From Cellvibrio sp. KY-YJ-3 (GTDB lineage Bacteria > Pseudomonadota > Gammaproteobacteria > Pseudomonadales > Cellvibrionaceae): a stretch of DNA of 64,000 nucleotides. The translations under genes and the position numbers were made by a program. The stretch is from contig NZ_CP031727.1 of the NCBI RefSeq assembly GCF_008806955.1, forward strand, positions 2,680,001-2,744,000. The letters are read 5' to 3'. Of this stretch, positions 60,449 to 64,000 are shown in pieces. The notes beneath the pieces were generated by a model, which worked only from the letters and a program-made list of their open reading frames with translations, had not been told where the DNA came from and searched no databases. The first letter of the stretch is position 1. Each line of letters opens with the position of its first letter.

Positions 60449-62731
60449 TTACAGAATTTCAATTGCAAATAGACTGGCGGGAGCGCCAGCTTCAGTATGA
60501 GACAATTCGATATTTAAACAATTGGACAGCAGTGGAGGGTTAAAATGAATGATCTTTATGCTTTGATAATTTCCCGCGCAGGCATATAGCTCTTCGCCAT
60601 ATGCATTTAATACGCGGATGGTCTGTACACAACAAGGCATTTGAGTTTCTGGATGCTCCATCAGTACAGTTTCTAAGGCGTGATCAGCATCAGTATCGAA
60701 AAATAGTTTTAGCCCAGTTATTTTAACGTTATCTGACCAAGATAATTCGATATTAGGGTTTTTATCTTCAAGTTTAGCAACCCAAGCATTTGTGCCGAGA
60801 TAAGGGCGAATAAAACCACCGCGTAAATGCTCTGCCGAATAAGGTTTGAGTGCGGGCGATAGGTGTAAGGCAAGATTATGTCCATTGGGGCGACGCTCAG
60901 GCGTCCAAAATTCAAATGCGTCTAAACCACTATTTTCGGGCGGGTCTTGGCGCCCAGTGTTTGAAACAGCCTTATGCACTTTGTTAAGCAGTGTGCATAA
61001 CCCAGTTATACGTTGGTCGCTCAACGCCAGACTCAGGGTGTTATTGCGCATAAAACATAAAAACCCATATTGTTGCTGACTTAATTCAGCCGTAAATTCT
61101 ATATCGATATTTTGTTCACCTGGTGTAAGTGGTAACTCAATTCTTTCCACTAAAATATCGGGCGTATAGTTTCCGGTTTTACTGCTTATGCGTAATTCGC
61201 AGATCAAAATGCTTTCCGTTTGTGCGCGCACATCGACACTTATCTTTGGCACCGGGCCTGCGTTCAATGGGAGTAATTGCGCCAAACTTTGGTCTAATGT
61301 TTTGAATTCACCATTAGGGCGCAAATCATTTAATTCGAATGTGGAGCTGACTTTAATCTTGGCTTTTTGCATTAAAAGAGAAGGTGATATCGGAATCAGG
61401 GGGATTGACTGTCCATTAAGATTCAAGCGTTGTTGAAGTTCTCGCATGTGTTTAGGCGCAAGTAGTGCAGCGGGTTTGCAATTCAACTCACGGCAAAAGG
61501 CGGCAGCCTCGCCAACTGCCTGACCACCATGGGCACAGGTAATCATTACGCGAGTGGATCCAAAAGCCATATGGCTTGCACTGATAATGCGTCCCGCTAA
61601 AAATAGATTATCAATATCACGACTCACAAAACAACGATAGGGAATTTGATAAACCCCTTTAGAGTGAAATTGCGAGCATGCAGGCTTATCGCTATAGATG
61701 CCTTCGGCTGGATGTAAATCAATCGCCCAGCCGCCGTAAGAAACTGCATCGTCGAAAATGTGTTGCGTCACAATATCCTGTTGCTTCAGCATGTAATGCC
61801 CTTCGAAACGCCTACTTTCGCGCTTGCCCGGAATAGTGCCCACCCATTCTAAGGTTAAGTTTTCTACGTCTTCAAATTTTCCGCTATTTTTTATGTAATC
61901 CCAAATGCCATAAACAATTTTCCAAAGCTCCCATTTTATATCTTCACTTTGGTAGATCGTATCAAGCACGCCGCCAAATTCTAACCACCAAAACTTACAA
62001 CCGGAATCATTGCCATTAATATTTTTGCAGCGAGGAATAGCGGCAATTTCTTCGTGGCTATAAGCAAAGTCAGGTTTGGTGAATACCACTGGACGGTCTA
62101 ATTTTTTACTGTAAAAAAATAACGAATGACCGAGTAAGTCGGTACTTTCATTTTTAGGCGCCATGAGTTCGCCAAACTCATCGCAAGACTCTGCACCCAT
62201 ACGAAAACTTGCACCAGCATTAAAAGCCAGTATGCCATCACCACTTGCGTCACAAAATAACGGGGCATTAATATGGTATTGAGTAGAGTTTTGGCTACAA
62301 AAGGCTAAAACGCTGTCTATGTGTGTAGCTAAGGTTTTATTTACTTGAAATACTGCAGTGTTTAACAGCAGAGTGATATTAGCTTCAGCGGCAACTTTAT
62401 TTAACAAAATACTATCAAAAATTAGCGCATTACCCAGTTGATTTTGTTTTAAGTTGTCAAGCATGATCTCATCAATCACGCCTCCCTCACGCGACCAGCG
62501 ATTATTATTGCCCATGTGAGAGGTGGCACCGAGGGCCCAGAGTCTAACTTCGGAAGAGGCATTGCCACCGAGCACAGGACGATCTTGTACTAATACTACA
62601 CGGCTGCCTGCGCGCGCTGTAGTTATAGCTGCACAAACTCCCGCTAAACCACCACCTGCAATCACTAAGTCGGTATTAATAACTATTTCTTTGTTTAAAC
62701 GTGATGTTGAACTAAAGGGTGTAGTAATCAT
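60449..62731 (-). CDS. FAD-dependent oxidoreductase with C-terminal sandwich region
   Basis: 760 residues, no signal peptide. Rossmann FAD loop DLVIAGGGLAGVCAAITTARAG at residues 21-42, GGNASSEVRLWALGA, and a second FAD segment DIDNLFLAGRIISASHMAFG (about 370-390) place the first 430 residues in the PF12831 FAD_oxidored family. The remaining 320 residues are beta-rich and may form a discoidin-like module. The family is frequent in carbohydrate loci but its reactions are largely unknown. It lies 37 bases after GH117 and before the sigma gene, so it may process a GH117 product in the cytoplasm. Confidence 0.8.
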   Translation of the reverse strand: MITTPFSSTSRLNKEIVINTDLVIAGGGLAGVCAAITTARAGSRVVLVQDRPVLGGNASSEVRLWALGATSHMGNNNRWSREGGVIDEIMLDNLKQNQLGNALIFDSILLNKVAAEANITLLLNTAVFQVNKTLATHIDSVLAFCSQNSTQYHINAPLFCDASGDGILAFNAGASFRMGAESCDEFGELMAPKNESTDLLGHSLFFYSKKLDRPVVFTKPDFAYSHEEIAAIPRCKNINGNDSGCKFWWLEFGGVLDTIYQSEDIKWELWKIVYGIWDYIKNSGKFEDVENLTLEWVGTIPGKRESRRFEGHYMLKQQDIVTQHIFDDAVSYGGWAIDLHPAEGIYSDKPACSQFHSKGVYQIPYRCFVSRDIDNLFLAGRIISASHMAFGSTRVMITCAHGGQAVGEAAAFCRELNCKPAALLAPKHMRELQQRLNLNGQSIPLIPISPSLLMQKAKIKVSSTFELNDLRPNGEFKTLDQSLAQLLPLNAGPVPKISVDVRAQTESILICELRISSKTGNYTPDILVERIELPLTPGEQNIDIEFTAELSQQQYGFLCFMRNNTLSLALSDQRITGLCTLLNKVHKAVSNTGRQDPPENSGLDAFEFWTPERRPNGHNLALHLSPALKPYSAEHLRGGFIRPYLGTNAWVAKLEDKNPNIELSWSDNVKITGLKLFFDTDADHALETVLMEHPETQMPCCVQTIRVLNAYGEELYACAGNYQSIKIIHFNPPLLSNCLNIELSHTEAGAPASLFAIEIL

Positions 62732-62768
62732 GAAGGGACTCTGAAAATTCTATGTTTTAAAATTTAGA

Positions 62769-63947
62769 TTATGGATTGGATTTTCTAGCTTTTATTTGAT
62801 CGGGGCTTAGACTCTGATAGAAATATACCTCAGGTTTATGCACCAGATCTGTTTCTTTCATGTCAGTGTTATTGCTGTCGGGGATTAAATTACAATCAAA
62901 TCTGCCGAGAAAGCTGAATTTTTTATCAGATTTTTCTTTGTCGCAAAAATGTGCTAGCCCCCAGCGGATTCCTTGCCCATTACCGGAGTCATCAAACGCA
63001 TCTGGCACATAGGGGCCTGCTGCAATCGGCATTAAAGAGCTGACAGCCGCTAAGCTAAAGTTCACGCCATCTTCTGCATATTGAATCGTATTGTTTTCAT
63101 TGCCATTGCGTGTAGCTAAGGCAGCAATACCTTTTTTAAAGGGGAAAAAACATGTTTCATGCCCTGAATTTAATACGGGGTTTAAGGCGTGTTTTTTAAA
63201 GGGTCCCAATGGTGATTCTGCGATAGCCAAACCATTAGCCACTAAATATTCAGGCCTATCACCAAAGGCGGCTTTGTAATAAAGATGAATTTTATTGTTA
63301 TAGATAAGTAAATAAGGATCATGAATGGAGTATTGATCCCACTCACCGGGTGCACCATTAGGTACCACCACATTGCCGCAGGCTTGCCAGGGGCCATTGG
63401 GTGAATCAGACATCGACATGGTTACCGGGCAGTGATCACCCTTAAGTCCACTTGCTTCCATGAACGCCTGATAATAAAGATAGAATCTACCCTTCCAAAT
63501 TAGAATGTCAGGAGTGCTCACGGAGCGCCAGCCAAGCTCAGGTTTTTGTGGGCGTTTGATTGCCACTCCTTGTTCTTGCCAACTAAAGCCATCTTTGCTT
63601 GTCGCGTACCATATTTCTGCTAAATCCCAATCTGTTGATGGAATTTCATCGCTACATTTAAGCGGCCCTTGGGGTGCTGCGATGGTGTGACGTTTGGTAT
63701 ACCAAACATAAAAAATTTCATTGTGTTTAATGATTTTAGAGGGGTCTCGACGAGAAACTCTCCCTGTATCACCTTGGTAATCAAAACCTTCTATTCGCGT
63801 ATATTTAAAACTGCTGAATAGATCATTGTCCTCTGGGCGAGGGCTTTGGTAATTATCATAGAGTCTACTCATTGCGGCACTTAACTCACGCTTAGGGCGC
63901 TGTTGAGGAATGTCCCATGGAAATCCGCCAGAATCTTGGTCGCTCAT
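62769..63947 (-). CDS. Second GH117-family glycoside hydrolase
   Basis: 392 residues, cytoplasmic. It keeps the GH117 active-site pattern: Asp68 in SRRDPSKI, Asp210 in IHDPYLLI, His263 and Glu264 in NSGHETCFF. Overall it is distant from the GH117 at 33553, with a different N-terminus (LSAAMSRLYDNYQSPRPEDN) and substrate-side loops. Some GH117 clades do not hydrolyse neoagarobiose, so its substrate may be a variant such as a methylated or sulfated unit. AAGGAG seven bases before ATG 63947. It is the first visible gene of the operon running to GH50. Confidence 0.88.
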   Translation of the reverse strand: MSDQDSGGFPWDIPQQRPKRELSAAMSRLYDNYQSPRPEDNDLFSSFKYTRIEGFDYQGDTGRVSRRDPSKIIKHNEIFYVWYTKRHTIAAPQGPLKCSDEIPSTDWDLAEIWYATSKDGFSWQEQGVAIKRPQKPELGWRSVSTPDILIWKGRFYLYYQAFMEASGLKGDHCPVTMSMSDSPNGPWQACGNVVVPNGAPGEWDQYSIHDPYLLIYNNKIHLYYKAAFGDRPEYLVANGLAIAESPLGPFKKHALNPVLNSGHETCFFPFKKGIAALATRNGNENNTIQYAEDGVNFSLAAVSSLMPIAAGPYVPDAFDDSGNGQGIRWGLAHFCDKEKSDKKFSFLGRFDCNLIPDSNNTDMKETDLVHKPEVYFYQSLSPDQIKARKSNP

Positions 63948-64000
63948 TAATTGCTCCTTGAAAACAATTTATCTTTACCTAAAAGTATCAGAGCAATTGC

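Overview
The window reads as part of an agar-degrading gammaproteobacterium, most probably Cellvibrio or a close relative. The basis is the Leloir genes, Xanthomonas/Caulobacter-type TonB receptor biology, serine-linker CBM6 agarases, GH50 and GH117 enzymes, and a conserved trpS/bioA/chemotaxis backbone. From memory, the 364-residue GH117 and the roughly 797-residue GH50 resemble enzymes published from agarolytic Cellvibrio sp. KY-GH-1; I could not check this.

Layout. (1) 1-4.8 kb is chromosomal backbone: the 3' end of trpS, then bioA, a PAS chemoreceptor and a YcgR-like PilZ protein on the minus strand. (2) At 4840-5004 the tRNA-thiolation gene ttcA is cut off inside its PP-loop codons. An integration module follows at once (5141-10753): three overlapping tyrosine recombinases and a small helical protein, matching the ginABCD operon of GInt genomic islands. 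(3) 10.9-13.6 kb is small cargo: an SF2 helicase operon, a divergent XRE regulator with a readable operator, and a gene remnant. (4) 14.0-26.7 kb holds a 2060-residue LEPR-XLL/DUF4347 cadherin-repeat protein, a CRTAC1-like Big_2 protein, an IclR regulator, a phytanoyl-CoA-dioxygenase-like enzyme and an NHL propeller. (5) 26.8-37.1 kb is a galactose/anhydrogalactose block: two orphan periplasmic binding proteins, SapC plus tryptophan halogenase, galT-galK-dgoK-GH117, and galE. (6) 37.4-46.3 kb has a TonB-dependent receptor, a glycan-binding lipoprotein, an frmAB-like esterase/alcohol dehydrogenase pair and an AraC regulator. (7) 46.6-55.1 kb has a GH50 lipoprotein, a PhoD-like Tat lipoprotein and two tandem GH16-CBM6 agarases. 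(8) 55.9-63.9 kb is a minus-strand operon: GH117, FAD oxidoreductase, ECF sigma, FecR-LamG anti-sigma, GH50.

How it works together (inference from families). Secreted GH16 enzymes cut agarose. Surface or periplasmic GH50 lipoproteins release neoagarobiose, the TonB receptor imports it, and cytoplasmic GH117 splits it into D-galactose and 3,6-anhydro-L-galactose. Galactose enters through GalK/GalT/GalE. DgoK fits the tail of the anhydrogalactose route, whose earlier steps are not in this window. A palindrome around TGTTAACA recurs upstream of at least six of these transcription units, implying one shared regulator. The FecR-LamG/ECF pair looks like a second, surface-sensing circuit.

The 3' part of ttcA is nowhere in the window. 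The island's right end therefore probably lies beyond 64 kb, and the agar locus could be GInt cargo; that is the main thing to test.
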